From contig NZ_AKKE01000062.1 of assembly GCF_000281975.1 (NCBI RefSeq), positions 37,304 through 101,303 on the forward strand: a DNA stretch of 64,000 bases. Reading direction: 5' to 3'. The translations under genes were made by a program, and so were the position numbers. Source of the DNA: Novosphingobium sp. AP12. GTDB lineage: Bacteria; Pseudomonadota; Alphaproteobacteria; Sphingomonadales; Sphingomonadaceae. The notes beneath the pieces are model-generated. The model did not search any database. It was given only the letters and a program-made list of their open reading frames with translations, and was not told the DNA's origin. Positions 37,648 to 46,557 of the stretch are shown here, piece by piece; the first letter of the stretch is position 1; each line of letters opens with the position of its first letter.

Positions 37648-38744
37648 CAGGGCATCTCCGGAACAGGGAGGGGGCGGCGGCGCAGCAGCACCACCGCCAG
37701 CAGCGGTACGACGTAGATGGCGATCAGCGTCCAGGCGAGGACGCGGTAGCCCGAGGCGATCAGGCTCACGAGGCCGATGTGGTCGGCGATCAGCATGCAG
37801 GGCGCGAGCAGCAGCAGGGCGGCTCCGGCCCGGCGTGGGCGAGTCAGGGTGATGCCGGTGCGGGCGATACGCTCGTTGATTGCGTGGACCGCGCCGGTGC
37901 CGCTCTCCAGCAGGGCGGCGAAGATCATCGCCTGGAACAGGAGGTGGAACGCCGGGTGGCCGAGGCGCGAGAGAATGTAGTCCGAGGGCAGCACGGAGCC
38001 GGCGATCTCGGGCAGGAAGGCGGTCATTCCGGCGAAGAACAGCAGCGCAGGCGCCATCGCCAGCGGTCCGGCGAGCAGTCCCGCGGCGACGGCGTCGCGC
38101 CCGCTGCGGAAGTGGCGCGTCACGGGCAGGACGATGACGGCGCCGACGATGTTGTACCCGGCGTACGTTATCCCGCCGAGCGCCCAGTCGCCGCTCGGAG
38201 CCGGTGCGGCGGCGAAAGCGGCGGAAATGCGCTCTCCCATGGCCGACACCGAGAGGTATAGGAACGCGGCATAAGTGGCGTAGAGCAGCACCGAGACCCA
38301 CAGGAACACCCGCTCGACCCCGGCATTGCCGAAGGCCACGCAGCCGACGATACCCAGCATCAGCGCGCAGGTTCCGAGCAATGCGGGCACGCCCAGGGTG
38401 GCCTCCGCGATCGCTCCCGCCGCCGCGCCGAACACGGCGAGGATGATGATCACGAACAGGCCGTAGGCGACCTCGAACAGGACCCAGCCCCGACCCAGCA
38501 GTGCCTTGAAGAAATGCCGGTAGTCGCGCGCGCCGATCGCGTGGGCGAAGCGGAAGGTCGCGGCGGCGACAAGCGACCAGATCGCCGTCGCCAGCACCAT
38601 CGCCGCGAGCCCGCCCCAGGGTCCGGCGGGCAGGAAGAACTCCGCGATCTCGCGCCCGGTCGCGTAGCCGCCGCCGATGACCACCGCCTTGAACGCGAGG
38701 CCCGGCAGCAGCAGGCGGCGGAAGCGGTCGGCGGCGAGCCCCAT
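37647..38744 (-). CDS. YkvI-type membrane transporter
   Basis: A 365-residue integral membrane protein with about ten helices, of the YkvI family within the amino-acid/polyamine/organocation-like group. Characteristic parts are the first-helix segment FKAVVIGGGYATGREIAEFF, the central ITYAGYNIVGAVIVLPVTRHF and ALLESGTGAVHAINERI. The substrate is unproven; an amino acid is likely. It lies one base after dgcN and overlaps the next gene, so it is in the same transcript. It could move D-glutamate or another product across the inner membrane. Confidence 0.82.
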   Translation of the reverse strand: MGLAADRFRRLLLPGLAFKAVVIGGGYATGREIAEFFLPAGPWGGLAAMVLATAIWSLVAAATFRFAHAIGARDYRHFFKALLGRGWVLFEVAYGLFVIIILAVFGAAAGAIAEATLGVPALLGTCALMLGIVGCVAFGNAGVERVFLWVSVLLYATYAAFLYLSVSAMGERISAAFAAAPAPSGDWALGGITYAGYNIVGAVIVLPVTRHFRSGRDAVAAGLLAGPLAMAPALLFFAGMTAFLPEIAGSVLPSDYILSRLGHPAFHLLFQAMIFAALLESGTGAVHAINERIARTGITLTRPRRAGAALLLLAPCMLIADHIGLVSLIASGYRVLAWTLIAIYVVPLLAVVLLRRRPLPVPEMP

Positions 38745-38745
38745 T

Positions 38746-39798
38746 TCAGAGGCAGGCGTCGAGGAGTTGTTCGAACGCAGGCCCGCCCCGGATCGGATCG
38801 GCGGCAGGCAGGCCGAGGCGGGCGGCGGTCTCGGCGATGAACGCGTCGGCTTCCTCGTCCGTCATGCCGCCGGTGTTGAGGCTGATCCCGGCGCAGCGGA
38901 TGGCGGGGTTGGTCAGCTTGCCCACCATGACCGTCTGCTCGATCACCGCTTCGATCGAGGGGACCGGATAATGCGCATGGCCCAGGATCGCGGTGCGGCC
39001 CGGCTGGTGGCAGACGACGAAGAGGTCCGGCTGGCTGCCGTGAAGCAGCGCCAGCGACACCGGCGCATAGGCGGGGTGGAACAGCGAGCCCTGGCCCTCG
39101 ATCACGTCGAGATGATCGGGCGCCGCGTCGGGGCTGAGCAGTTCGGCGGCCCCGGCGGCGAAGTCGGCGACGACCGCGTCGATGGCGATGCCGGAACCGG
39201 CGATCATGATGCCGGTCTGGCCGCTGGCCCGGAAGGTCGCGTCGATACCGCGCGCGGCAAGGCCTCTCGCGATGGCGAGCGCGGTATACTTCTTGCCGAG
39301 CGCGCAGTCGGTGCCGACGGTCAGCAGCCGGCGACCGGAGCGCTTGTGCCCGCTGGCGATGGGCAGGCCAGGAGGCGGCACGCGCAGGTCGATCAGGCTG
39401 CGGCCAAGCCGCGTGGCGGTGTCCCGCAGCACCGGAATGTCGGCAAGGCGCGCGTGCATGCCCGCCACGATGTCGAGCCCCGCTTCGAGCGCTTCGACCA
39501 GCGCGGGTAGCCACGAGGGCGGGATGACGCCGCCCTGGTTGGCGACGCCGATGACCAGTGCCTTGGCTCCGCGCGCGGCGGCCTCGGCAGGGGTGAGGCG
39601 CGGCAGCCCGGTGGAAACCTGCGCGGCGGGCAGGGCATGTTCGCCGATGCAGCGATCGCCCGCCCAGTCCCGCAGGCCGAATGCGGTCTTGGCGAAGCCC
39701 GCCTCGACCGTGTCGCCGAGAAACAGCAGGTACGGCGCGGGCAGCGCATGGCCTCCCGCGCGCGGCCCCGTCGTATCCACTTCAGCCGCGAGTGACAT
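38746..39798 (-). CDS. dgcN: DgcN-type D-glutamate N-acetyltransferase (DUF1611)
   Basis: A 350-residue DUF1611 protein. An N-terminal Rossmann-like domain (PYLLFLGDTVEAGFAKTAFGLRDW) precedes a P-loop-like domain with GTDCALGKKYTALAIARGL near residue 165 and EGQGSLFHPAYAPVSLALLHGS. Characterised DUF1611 members (DgcN) acetylate D-glutamate, and DgcA then racemises the product to N-acetyl-L-glutamate. A DgcA-type gene lies 3.6 kb upstream in the same gene set, which supports the call. D-glutamate is position 2 of the murein stem peptide. Cytoplasmic. It starts 4 bases after the TonB receptor gene ends. Confidence 0.82.
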   Translation of the reverse strand: MSLAAEVDTTGPRAGGHALPAPYLLFLGDTVEAGFAKTAFGLRDWAGDRCIGEHALPAAQVSTGLPRLTPAEAAARGAKALVIGVANQGGVIPPSWLPALVEALEAGLDIVAGMHARLADIPVLRDTATRLGRSLIDLRVPPPGLPIASGHKRSGRRLLTVGTDCALGKKYTALAIARGLAARGIDATFRASGQTGIMIAGSGIAIDAVVADFAAGAAELLSPDAAPDHLDVIEGQGSLFHPAYAPVSLALLHGSQPDLFVVCHQPGRTAILGHAHYPVPSIEAVIEQTVMVGKLTNPAIRCAGISLNTGGMTDEEADAFIAETAARLGLPAADPIRGGPAFEQLLDACL

Positions 39799-39801
39799 GG
39801 C

Positions 39802-42033
39802 TCAGAACCCCGCTCCGAGCGTGACGCCGAAGGTGCGCGGCCGGATCACGCCGACACCCGCCGCCCCGTTCGGGAGGCCGCCGCTGTAGTCCGCGCTGGT
39901 GAGGCCCTGCACATCGGCAAGGTTCTTGGCATAGAGTTCGACCGAGAAGCGCCCGAAATCGACACCTGCGCGAAGGTCGATCACTTCGTAGCTCGGTATC
40001 GTGATCTGGCGGTCGAAGGTGGCGAGGTAGGCCGGGTTGTAGTTGCCGCTCTGCTTGCCGAGCAGGCGGATCGAGCCGCCCACGAAGGCGGTGGCGTCGC
40101 TGCCCACGGACCATTCGTAGTCGCCGTTGAGCGCGACGGTCCACTTGGGCACGAAGGGCAGGGCTTCGCCCTTGCGTCCGCCAACCGTGATCGGATCGGT
40201 GTCGTCGGAGAGGTGCGCGTCGGTATAGGCGCCGTTGAGCGAGACGGTAAGGCCTGCATCCGGGCGCATCGTCGCGGTGAATTCCACGCCGTCGCTCTTG
40301 GCCGAGCCGCCATTGGTGTTGACGCCGTAGTCGTTGACGACGGCGTAGAGCTGCACGTCCTTCCAGTCGATGTGGAAGGCGGCGACGTCGATCGCGAAGC
40401 TGCGGTCGGCGGTCTCGGCCTTCACGCCGATCTCGTAGCTGATGAGCGAGTCCGAATCGTAAGTGGAGGGCGTTCCCGGAGGCGCACCGGGCGGCAGCAG
40501 GTTGGGGCCGCCGGGCCGGAAGCCCTTGGCGGCGCGGGCGTAGATCGCGGTATGCTCATTGAGCTTGAACTTGGGCGCGACCGACCAGGTGAACACGTTC
40601 TCCGAGGATTTCGCCTCGAGTGCCTCAGGCGCCAGCAGGCCGGTGCCGCCCTGCGACGCGCTCTGCGAGTTGTGGCTGTAGCGGCCGCCGAAGGTCAGGT
40701 CGAACTGCTCGCCGAAGTGAAGCGTGCCGTTGGCGAAGCCCGCGAATTCCTCGTACTTCGAGCGCAGGAAGATGTCGGCGAGCAGCGGGAAGCCGGCGAT
40801 CGGCGTCGTGGTGCCGTGGTCGTAGGCCTCCAGCACCTGCAGGATCGCGCCCTTCTCGTGCGTGTAGTAGCCGCCGACCATCCAGTCGAACATGCTCTCG
40901 CCGTTGGAAGAGAGGCGCAGTTCCTGCGTCACGCGCTCGACGTTGGTGTCCTGCGGCAGGCCGATGTCGCCGAACGCGGTGCCGGTCTCGGGATCGTAGA
41001 GGCCCAGCAGCGAGCCGTAGAGCACGGTGTTGTCGTCGCGCAGGTGCTGCTTGAGCGTGCTGTAGCTGGTCGACGAGAGCAGCTGCGCAAAGCCCAGGTC
41101 GGCGCTGATCGTGCCGTTGTACAGGCGGTAGGCGATGTTCGTGTACTCGGGGACGAACTGCGACTGGCTGAGGGTGCCGTAGAGCGGCTTCAGCGTCTGC
41201 GGGTCCGCGTCGACCAGGGTGGAGGCATCGGTGTTCAGGTTCTGGAGCACCGCCGTCAGCCGGACCGAGAACGCCTCGCTCGGCTTGAACTGCGCGGAGA
41301 TGCGGCCGCCGTAACTCTTGCTGTCGTTGATGTTCTTCTGGACGTCCGAGCCGCCCGTGCCGATCGAATCGATGAAGCCGCCGTAGCTGCGGTAGAAGCC
41401 CGAGGCGCGGACGGCCAGGCTGTCCGACAGCGGCACGTTGACCAGCGCGGAGCCCATGTAGGATTCCTTGCCGCCCTTGGCCGTCTCGGCGCTGCCGCGC
41501 GCGCGCATCTCGAAACCGTCGGTGCTCGGCTCGTTGGTGACGAACTTGATCACGCCGCCCAGCGAGCTGGCGCCGTAGAGCGTGCCCTGAGGCCCGCGCA
41601 GAACCTCCAGGCGGGCGACGTCGAAAGTGTCCAGCTCGCCCGAGAGGATGCCCGAGTTGACGAGGCCGCTGGACGATCCGAACGGCGTCTCGTCGATATA
41701 GGTGGCGACCGTGGCGGAGACGCCGCCGGTGTTGATGCCGCGCAGCACCACGCGCGCTTCGCCCGGGTTGCTCTGCGAGACCTGCAGGCCGGGGATCAGC
41801 TTCAGGTAGTCCTGGAAGGTGATCGCCTGGTTGCGCTCCAGCGTGTCGCCGCTGACGACCGAGACCGACTGGGGAACGTCGAGCAGCGCCTGTTCGCGCT
41901 TCTGCGCCGTGACCACGATCTCCTCGGCGGGACGGGCGCCCTCGGGAGCATCGTCGTCCGCGCGGGCGTTGGTGGCGGCGAGCAGCGCAGCCATGCTGGC
42001 CGAGATCGACAAGGCGAGCCGGAATGTTCTCAT
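39802..42033 (-). CDS. TonB-dependent receptor of the D-amino-acid/peptide locus
   Basis: A 743-residue outer-membrane receptor. Signal peptide (residues 1-25, ending TNARA), TonB-box-like EEIVVTAQKREQALLDVP, plug domain (about 45-160, with RLEVLRGPQGTLYGASSLGGVIKFV) and a barrel ending in PRTFGVTLGAGF. The ATG at 42033 has GGGGGGAC upstream. It has its own strong predicted promoter in the 95-base gap after the POT gene, and is followed at once by dgcN, ykvI-like and serine hydrolase genes. The cargo is probably a peptide or muropeptide fragment; this is inferred from neighbours. Confidence 0.9.
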   Translation of the reverse strand: MRTFRLALSISASMAALLAATNARADDDAPEGARPAEEIVVTAQKREQALLDVPQSVSVVSGDTLERNQAITFQDYLKLIPGLQVSQSNPGEARVVLRGINTGGVSATVATYIDETPFGSSSGLVNSGILSGELDTFDVARLEVLRGPQGTLYGASSLGGVIKFVTNEPSTDGFEMRARGSAETAKGGKESYMGSALVNVPLSDSLAVRASGFYRSYGGFIDSIGTGGSDVQKNINDSKSYGGRISAQFKPSEAFSVRLTAVLQNLNTDASTLVDADPQTLKPLYGTLSQSQFVPEYTNIAYRLYNGTISADLGFAQLLSSTSYSTLKQHLRDDNTVLYGSLLGLYDPETGTAFGDIGLPQDTNVERVTQELRLSSNGESMFDWMVGGYYTHEKGAILQVLEAYDHGTTTPIAGFPLLADIFLRSKYEEFAGFANGTLHFGEQFDLTFGGRYSHNSQSASQGGTGLLAPEALEAKSSENVFTWSVAPKFKLNEHTAIYARAAKGFRPGGPNLLPPGAPPGTPSTYDSDSLISYEIGVKAETADRSFAIDVAAFHIDWKDVQLYAVVNDYGVNTNGGSAKSDGVEFTATMRPDAGLTVSLNGAYTDAHLSDDTDPITVGGRKGEALPFVPKWTVALNGDYEWSVGSDATAFVGGSIRLLGKQSGNYNPAYLATFDRQITIPSYEVIDLRAGVDFGRFSVELYAKNLADVQGLTSADYSGGLPNGAAGVGVIRPRTFGVTLGAGF

Positions 42034-42104
42034 TGGTGTGTCCCCCCTATGGAACTGTACGATCCTGACCACCCGGACGGCGCTGGATCGATCTTAATGT
42101 GAAA

Positions 42105-42132
42105 ATTATTGTCTCAATCAGAAAAATGTCAA
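42105..42132 (-). promoter_or_regulatory. predicted promoter of the TonB receptor-dgcN operon with regulator box
   Basis: Leftward, TTGACA (42132-42127), a 16-base spacer, then AATAAT (42110-42105), close to the sigma-70 consensus. The spacer contains TTCTGATTGAGA (42123-42112), which resembles two boxes in the regulator's promoter region. The start codon is about 65 bases past the expected transcript start. Confidence 0.65.
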
Positions 42133-43400
42133 TCGGATTCGCGCGCGGCGTGTCCGATCGTGCCTGCGTAGATGTCGATCAGCCGCAGTAGCAGCGCTGC
42201 GGTACCGGCGATCGCGGCGAGCAGCAGGAAGTAGGCGGAGTGCGTCATGCCGCTCCACAAGGTGCCGACGAGCCCGGCGAATAGGCTCCCGGCGAACGTC
42301 GCCAGATACCAGGCCGCGACGGTGGTGGCGCCCAGGCCCTCCGGCGCGAGGCGCGCGAAGAGGCCGAGGCCGGTGGGCAGGATGAACAGTTCGCCGAAGG
42401 TCAGGATCGCGAAGAACAGCGCCAGCCACAGCCAATGCGTGGGCGTGCCCGCCGCTTCCAGCGCCGCCAGCAGCAGGTAGGCCCCGGCGACCACCAGCGC
42501 GCCGAGCGCCATCTTGCGCGCGGGTCGCTCGATCCGTCCCGCCTCGGCGCGGCGGCGCCACCAGGCGAGCAGCGGCGGCGTCATCAGCATGACCAGCAGC
42601 GGGTTGAGCGACTGGAACCATGTCATCGGGATGGTGGCCGCCCCGGCGCGCCGGTCCACCCCCGCGTCCGCCCAAAGCGCGACGGTATTGCCTACCTGCT
42701 CGTAGGCGCCGCGAAACACCGTGACCGCCAGCGCCACGGCGACGAGCAGCAGCAGGGTATTGCGCGGGAAGCGGGCGCGCGGGGCGGCATGGCGCTCCAC
42801 CGGCGGATGGCGCGCCTGATCGGGCAGGTGGCGCTGTCCCCACAGGTAGATCGCGAGGCCCGCGACCATGCCGATGCCCGCCGCGCCGAAACCCCAGTGC
42901 CAGCCGTAGACCTCGCCCAGCGTCCCGCAGATCAGCGGCGCTAGGAAGCCGCCGATGTTCACGCCGACGTAATAGACATTGTAGGCCCAGCCCACGCGCG
43001 GGTCGCCGGGTTCGTAGAGGTCGTCGATCTGGCTCGGCAGGCTCGGCAGGAACAGTCCGTTGCCCACCGCGATCGTGGCGAGCGCTACGTAGAACAGCGG
43101 CTCGAACGTCATCATGAAGTGACCGAGCGCCATGATCGAGCCGCCGATGACGATGGCCCGCCGCTTGCCGAGGAAGCGGTCGGCGATCACCCCGCCCAGG
43201 ATCGGCGTGAAGTAGGCGCAGGCGGTGTAGGTGCCGTAGACCAGCGAGGCGTGGCCCTGTCCGAGCATGAGCTGCCGGGTCATGTAGTAGACCAGCAGCG
43301 CGCGCATTCCGTAGTAGGAGAACTGCTCCCACATGTTGGTGAGGAACAGGACCGTCAGACCCTTGGGCTGTCCGAACCAGGTGCCCCTGTCAGCCCTCAT
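42129..43400 (-). CDS. POT-family peptide:H+ symporter with altered ExxER motif
   Basis: A 423-residue protein with about 12 membrane helices of the proton-dependent oligopeptide transporter family (VLFLTNMWEQFSYYGMRALL; YFTPILGGVIADRFLGKRRAIVIGG; GVNIGGFLAPLICG). In typical members the first helix carries ExxERFxYY, used for proton coupling; here it reads Asn22-x-x-Glu25-Gln26-Phe-Ser-Tyr-Tyr, so the first Glu and the Arg are lost. It should import di- or tripeptides, possibly with changed coupling. The ATG overlaps the stop of the epimerase gene by 4 bases. Confidence 0.88.
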   Translation of the reverse strand: MRADRGTWFGQPKGLTVLFLTNMWEQFSYYGMRALLVYYMTRQLMLGQGHASLVYGTYTACAYFTPILGGVIADRFLGKRRAIVIGGSIMALGHFMMTFEPLFYVALATIAVGNGLFLPSLPSQIDDLYEPGDPRVGWAYNVYYVGVNIGGFLAPLICGTLGEVYGWHWGFGAAGIGMVAGLAIYLWGQRHLPDQARHPPVERHAAPRARFPRNTLLLLVAVALAVTVFRGAYEQVGNTVALWADAGVDRRAGAATIPMTWFQSLNPLLVMLMTPPLLAWWRRRAEAGRIERPARKMALGALVVAGAYLLLAALEAAGTPTHWLWLALFFAILTFGELFILPTGLGLFARLAPEGLGATTVAAWYLATFAGSLFAGLVGTLWSGMTHSAYFLLLAAIAGTAALLLRLIDIYAGTIGHAARESD

Positions 43401-44389
43401 GCCGCGCCCGATCCCCAGACTTCAGGGCCCGAGAACAGCGTCCCGTCGGCGTAGACCACGGACGGCGCACGGTCCTGCGCCAGGAATGTCGGCCCGTCGA
43501 GGTCGACGAGATCGGCGATCTGTCCCAGCACGAAGCCCGGCGCGGTGGCGAGGCTGGTGCCGACCATGGTGCCGACCATCACGCCCAGCCCCAGGTCGCG
43601 CGCGGCGGCGGCCATCAGCAGTCCCTCGGTCAGCCCGCCGCACTTGTCGAGCTTGATGTTGACGACGTCGAAACGCCCTACCGCGCCGGGCACGTCCGCC
43701 AGCGAGACGAGGCTTTCGTCCCCTGCGATCGGCACCGCCGAGCGGAAGCCTTCCAGCTCCGCCTCGGCCCCGCGCGGCAGCGGCTGTTCGAGCAAGGCGA
43801 CGCGGTGCTCGGCCAGCGCCGCCGCGAGGGCCTCGAGATCGGCGCGCGCGAAGCCCTGGTTGCCGTCGACGCCCAGCCAGACATCGGGCCGGGCGGCGCG
43901 GATCGCGGCGACGCGGGCGAGGTCGAGGTCCAGTTCCCCGGTCAGCTTGACCTTGATCGAGCGGGCTCCGCCATAGCTGATCGCCTTGGCCGCCATTACC
44001 TCCGGAGTGTCGGCCCCGATGGTGAAGGTGGTGACGATCGGCCGGGGCTCGGGCACTCCGGCGAGCGCCCAGACCGGCCTACCCGCGCGCGCTGCCTCCA
44101 GTTCCCACAGCGCTGCGTCCACTGCGTTGCGCGCGCCGCCGGGTGGCATGACCGCGCGCAGTTCTTCCCGGCTCACACCTGCCTCGATCGCGGGGCGCGC
44201 CGCCTCGATGGCGGCGCGCATGTTGGCGAGATCGTCGCCGAGGTAGTAGACGCCCGATGCCTCGCCGCGCCCCCGGTGGCCGCCGTGCTCGAGCGTTGCG
44301 ACGAGTACGTCGGACGTCTCGAAGACGTAGCCGGAGATGCGGAACGGCTCGGCCAGTCGCAGCGTCTCGGTTTCGACCGTCAGGCGCAT
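43397..44389 (-). CDS. dgcA: enolase-superfamily dipeptide epimerase / DgcA-type N-acetyl-D-glutamate racemase
   Basis: A 330-residue muconate-lactonising-enzyme-type protein. The capping domain (1-115) and barrel are complete: Lys146 and Lys148 in SIKVKL, metal ligands Asp175 (GVDGNQGF), Glu201 (LEQPL) and Asp224 (GDES), and Lys249 in NIKLDKCGG. The KxK and KLDK pattern is that of L-Ala-D/L-Glu epimerases, the group that also contains DgcA. With dgcN nearby, racemisation of N-acetyl-D-glutamate is favoured; L-Ala-D-Glu epimerisation remains possible, and both point to murein peptides. Overlaps both neighbours. Confidence 0.85.
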   Translation of the reverse strand: MRLTVETETLRLAEPFRISGYVFETSDVLVATLEHGGHRGRGEASGVYYLGDDLANMRAAIEAARPAIEAGVSREELRAVMPPGGARNAVDAALWELEAARAGRPVWALAGVPEPRPIVTTFTIGADTPEVMAAKAISYGGARSIKVKLTGELDLDLARVAAIRAARPDVWLGVDGNQGFARADLEALAAALAEHRVALLEQPLPRGAEAELEGFRSAVPIAGDESLVSLADVPGAVGRFDVVNIKLDKCGGLTEGLLMAAAARDLGLGVMVGTMVGTSLATAPGFVLGQIADLVDLDGPTFLAQDRAPSVVYADGTLFSGPEVWGSGAA

Positions 44390-46428
44390 CAGTAGTTCAC
44401 CGATAGCGCCAGAAGGTGGAAGGCCAGCGCCACGTAGAGCACCACGAGGGCCGAGAACAGCACCAGTGCGCTCCACAGCTTCGCGGGCCAGCGGCGGCCG
44501 TCGCGCCAGGTCAGCCAGGCGTTCCAGCCGGCGATGAGGACCGTGCCGAAGAACACCACGATGCCGGCCGCCTTCAGGCTCCACAGCATCCAGTCGTTGC
44601 CGCTGCTGAGCATGTCGAGGTCCGAGAACATCGCGATGACCAGCCCGGTCCAGCCGCCGATCGTCGCTAGTGTCAGCAGCGCCATCAGGCGCGTGGCGCG
44701 GTAGGCGGCGCGGGCGCGGCCCTCGACCTTGAGGGCTGCGGCGAAGCGCCAGCGGGTGAAGGCGGCGACCGGCCACGACAGGAAGGTCAGCAGCAGCACG
44801 GCAAGGCTGGCGTAGACGGCGGGCATGATCCACGCCGACGAGCGCGAGGCGGGAACGCGGTCGTACATGGTGAAGGGCGAGATCATGTCGAAGCTCCAGC
44901 GCACGACCTTGCCGTCCACCACCTGCGCGGCGAGGCGATCATGCCCGAAGCGGGCGCGCCAGACGAAGGGCGAGATTTCGTCCCACTTCTGCGGGGCGCC
45001 GCCCGGGCCATGGAGCGCGGGCACCAGCAGGCCGCCGTCCTCGTCCAGAGTCACTTCGGTCTGGCCGAACAGGTTGAGCACGTCGACGAAGTTCGAATGG
45101 CCGCGGCGGCTGGCGTCCCATAGGCCAGTCATCATCTTCGCGTGTTCGGCAGCGGTCTTCGCATCGACCCGGCCGTCGCGCGGGCCGGCGTTCGGGAAGT
45201 AGCGGTCGGCGAAGTCCTGGAACATCTGGCTGCGCACGAGATGGGCGCCGCCTTCCTTGCCGGCGCTGTTGAACGAGACGTAGAAGCCTACGCCCTCACG
45301 CATGAACAGGTGCAGCGAGGTGTGGAAGTTCTCGGTATCGCCCAGGTGCGCGATGACCTGGCGGCCGTTGATGTTGGTCTCGAAGAAGCCGAGTTCCATG
45401 CGGTTGAGCGGCGGGATCAGCGAGGCCGGGTTGACCTTGCCGAGCGGGCTGTCGTGCAACATCGCCGCCGTCTCGGGGCGCAGCACGCCCCGGCCGTTCT
45501 GGAGATGCGCGATCATGAACTTCGCCATGTCGAGCCCGGAGGCCGAGAGCGATCCGGCGGGGGCGGGGACGACCACCTCGAAGGCGTCGCCGGGCCGGGA
45601 GGCGCGCGGATAGCCGATCGCGGCGAGCGGGCGCAGGCCGGGCTGCAGCGGCTGGCGGAAGCTGGCGGTCTTCATGTCCAGCGGCTTGAAGATGCGCGCC
45701 TCGACATAGTCGTCGAACGGCATGCCCGACACGCGCTGGACCACGTAGCCGGCCAGCGTCGTCGCCCAGTTGGAATAGGCCGGGGTCGTGCCGGGATCGA
45801 AGATGCGCGTCGGCACCCAGCGCTTGAGGTAGACGTCGATCGGGATCGCGCCGTCCTGCCGGTAGGTGATGAGGTCCTTCATCGCCTCCTCGAACCCGGC
45901 GGTATGCGTCATGATCTGGCGCATCGTCACCGGCTTGCCATTGCGGGGTGGGATCTTGAAATCGAGGTAGGTGTTCACGTCGGCGTCGAGGTCGATCTTG
46001 CCGGCCTCGACCTGCTGCATCACCGCCGTCCATGTCACCAGCTTGGAGACCGAGCCGGGGCGGAACAGCGTCGTCGCGGGGTCCACCGGCTTGCGCCTCG
46101 CCATGTCGGCATAGCCGTAGCCGCGCGCGGCGATGACCTGGCCGTCCTTCACCACGGTCACCACGGCGCCTGCAAGGTCGTTGCTGTGCAGTGCGAAGGG
46201 CATGTAGCCGTCGAGCCAGCTATCGAGATCGGCGGCGGTCAGGTCACGGGCGCCGCTGGGCGCGCCGAGGGGCTTGGTCGGAGTCGCCACCGCGGGCGCC
46301 TGCTCTGCCGGCAACGGCGCGGTCGGCACCTGGGCCAGGGCCATGCCGCCGGCGGTGAGCAGCGCAGCTGCCGCTATGCCCTTGGACCGCCTCGAAAGTC
46401 GCCGCCAGAATGTTCCCGTGTTCCCCAT
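44389..46428 (-). CDS. serine hydrolase (class C beta-lactamase fold) with C-terminal membrane helices
   Basis: A 679-residue protein. An N-terminal signal or anchor (RRSKGIAAAALLTAGGMALAQ) leads to a penicillin-recognising domain (about 65-390) with catalytic Ser126-x-x-Lys129 in RPGSVSKL and Tyr-x-Asn in AYSNWATTLAG. A linker domain (about 430-540) and four hydrophobic helices (about 545-679) follow. The catalytic domain would face the periplasm. It is the first gene of the leftward operon and touches dgcA (1-base overlap). Likely a D-peptide or ester hydrolase; the membrane part is unusual. Confidence 0.85.
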   Translation of the reverse strand: MGNTGTFWRRLSRRSKGIAAAALLTAGGMALAQVPTAPLPAEQAPAVATPTKPLGAPSGARDLTAADLDSWLDGYMPFALHSNDLAGAVVTVVKDGQVIAARGYGYADMARRKPVDPATTLFRPGSVSKLVTWTAVMQQVEAGKIDLDADVNTYLDFKIPPRNGKPVTMRQIMTHTAGFEEAMKDLITYRQDGAIPIDVYLKRWVPTRIFDPGTTPAYSNWATTLAGYVVQRVSGMPFDDYVEARIFKPLDMKTASFRQPLQPGLRPLAAIGYPRASRPGDAFEVVVPAPAGSLSASGLDMAKFMIAHLQNGRGVLRPETAAMLHDSPLGKVNPASLIPPLNRMELGFFETNINGRQVIAHLGDTENFHTSLHLFMREGVGFYVSFNSAGKEGGAHLVRSQMFQDFADRYFPNAGPRDGRVDAKTAAEHAKMMTGLWDASRRGHSNFVDVLNLFGQTEVTLDEDGGLLVPALHGPGGAPQKWDEISPFVWRARFGHDRLAAQVVDGKVVRWSFDMISPFTMYDRVPASRSSAWIMPAVYASLAVLLLTFLSWPVAAFTRWRFAAALKVEGRARAAYRATRLMALLTLATIGGWTGLVIAMFSDLDMLSSGNDWMLWSLKAAGIVVFFGTVLIAGWNAWLTWRDGRRWPAKLWSALVLFSALVVLYVALAFHLLALSVNY

Positions 46429-46494
46429 TGCCCGTCCTTTCGCATCTCCCCTGTTGCACCCCGAGCAATGGGGCGATACTGTCGGGGAAAGGTG

Positions 46495-46536
46495 TTCTGA
46501 TTAGGACGATGTTATCCTGATTGGAAAATTCGTCAA
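46495..46536. promoter_or_regulatory. regulator boxes and leftward promoter of the D-amino-acid/peptide divergon
   Basis: In the 129-base gap between the divergent serine hydrolase and XRE-cupin genes, TTCTGATTAGGA (46495-46506) and TCCTGATTGGAA (46515-46526) are direct repeats 20 bases apart. Leftward, TTGACG (46536-46531) and TAACAT (46514-46509), spaced by 16 bases, form a probable promoter whose spacer contains the second box. These are likely binding sites of the XRE-cupin regulator encoded next to them. Confidence 0.55.
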
Positions 46537-46557
46537 TGGTGCTGAAAGGAATGCCGC

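Noticed and set aside
40213..42102. Long rightward open frame opposite the second TonB receptor
   Set aside because: Composition is that of a mirror frame, with no motif or ribosome binding site; the receptor on the other strand is unambiguous.
46551..46553. ATG as alternative start of the XRE-cupin gene
   Set aside because: It is out of frame with the helix-turn-helix; the GTG at 46558 has the better-placed AAAGGA.
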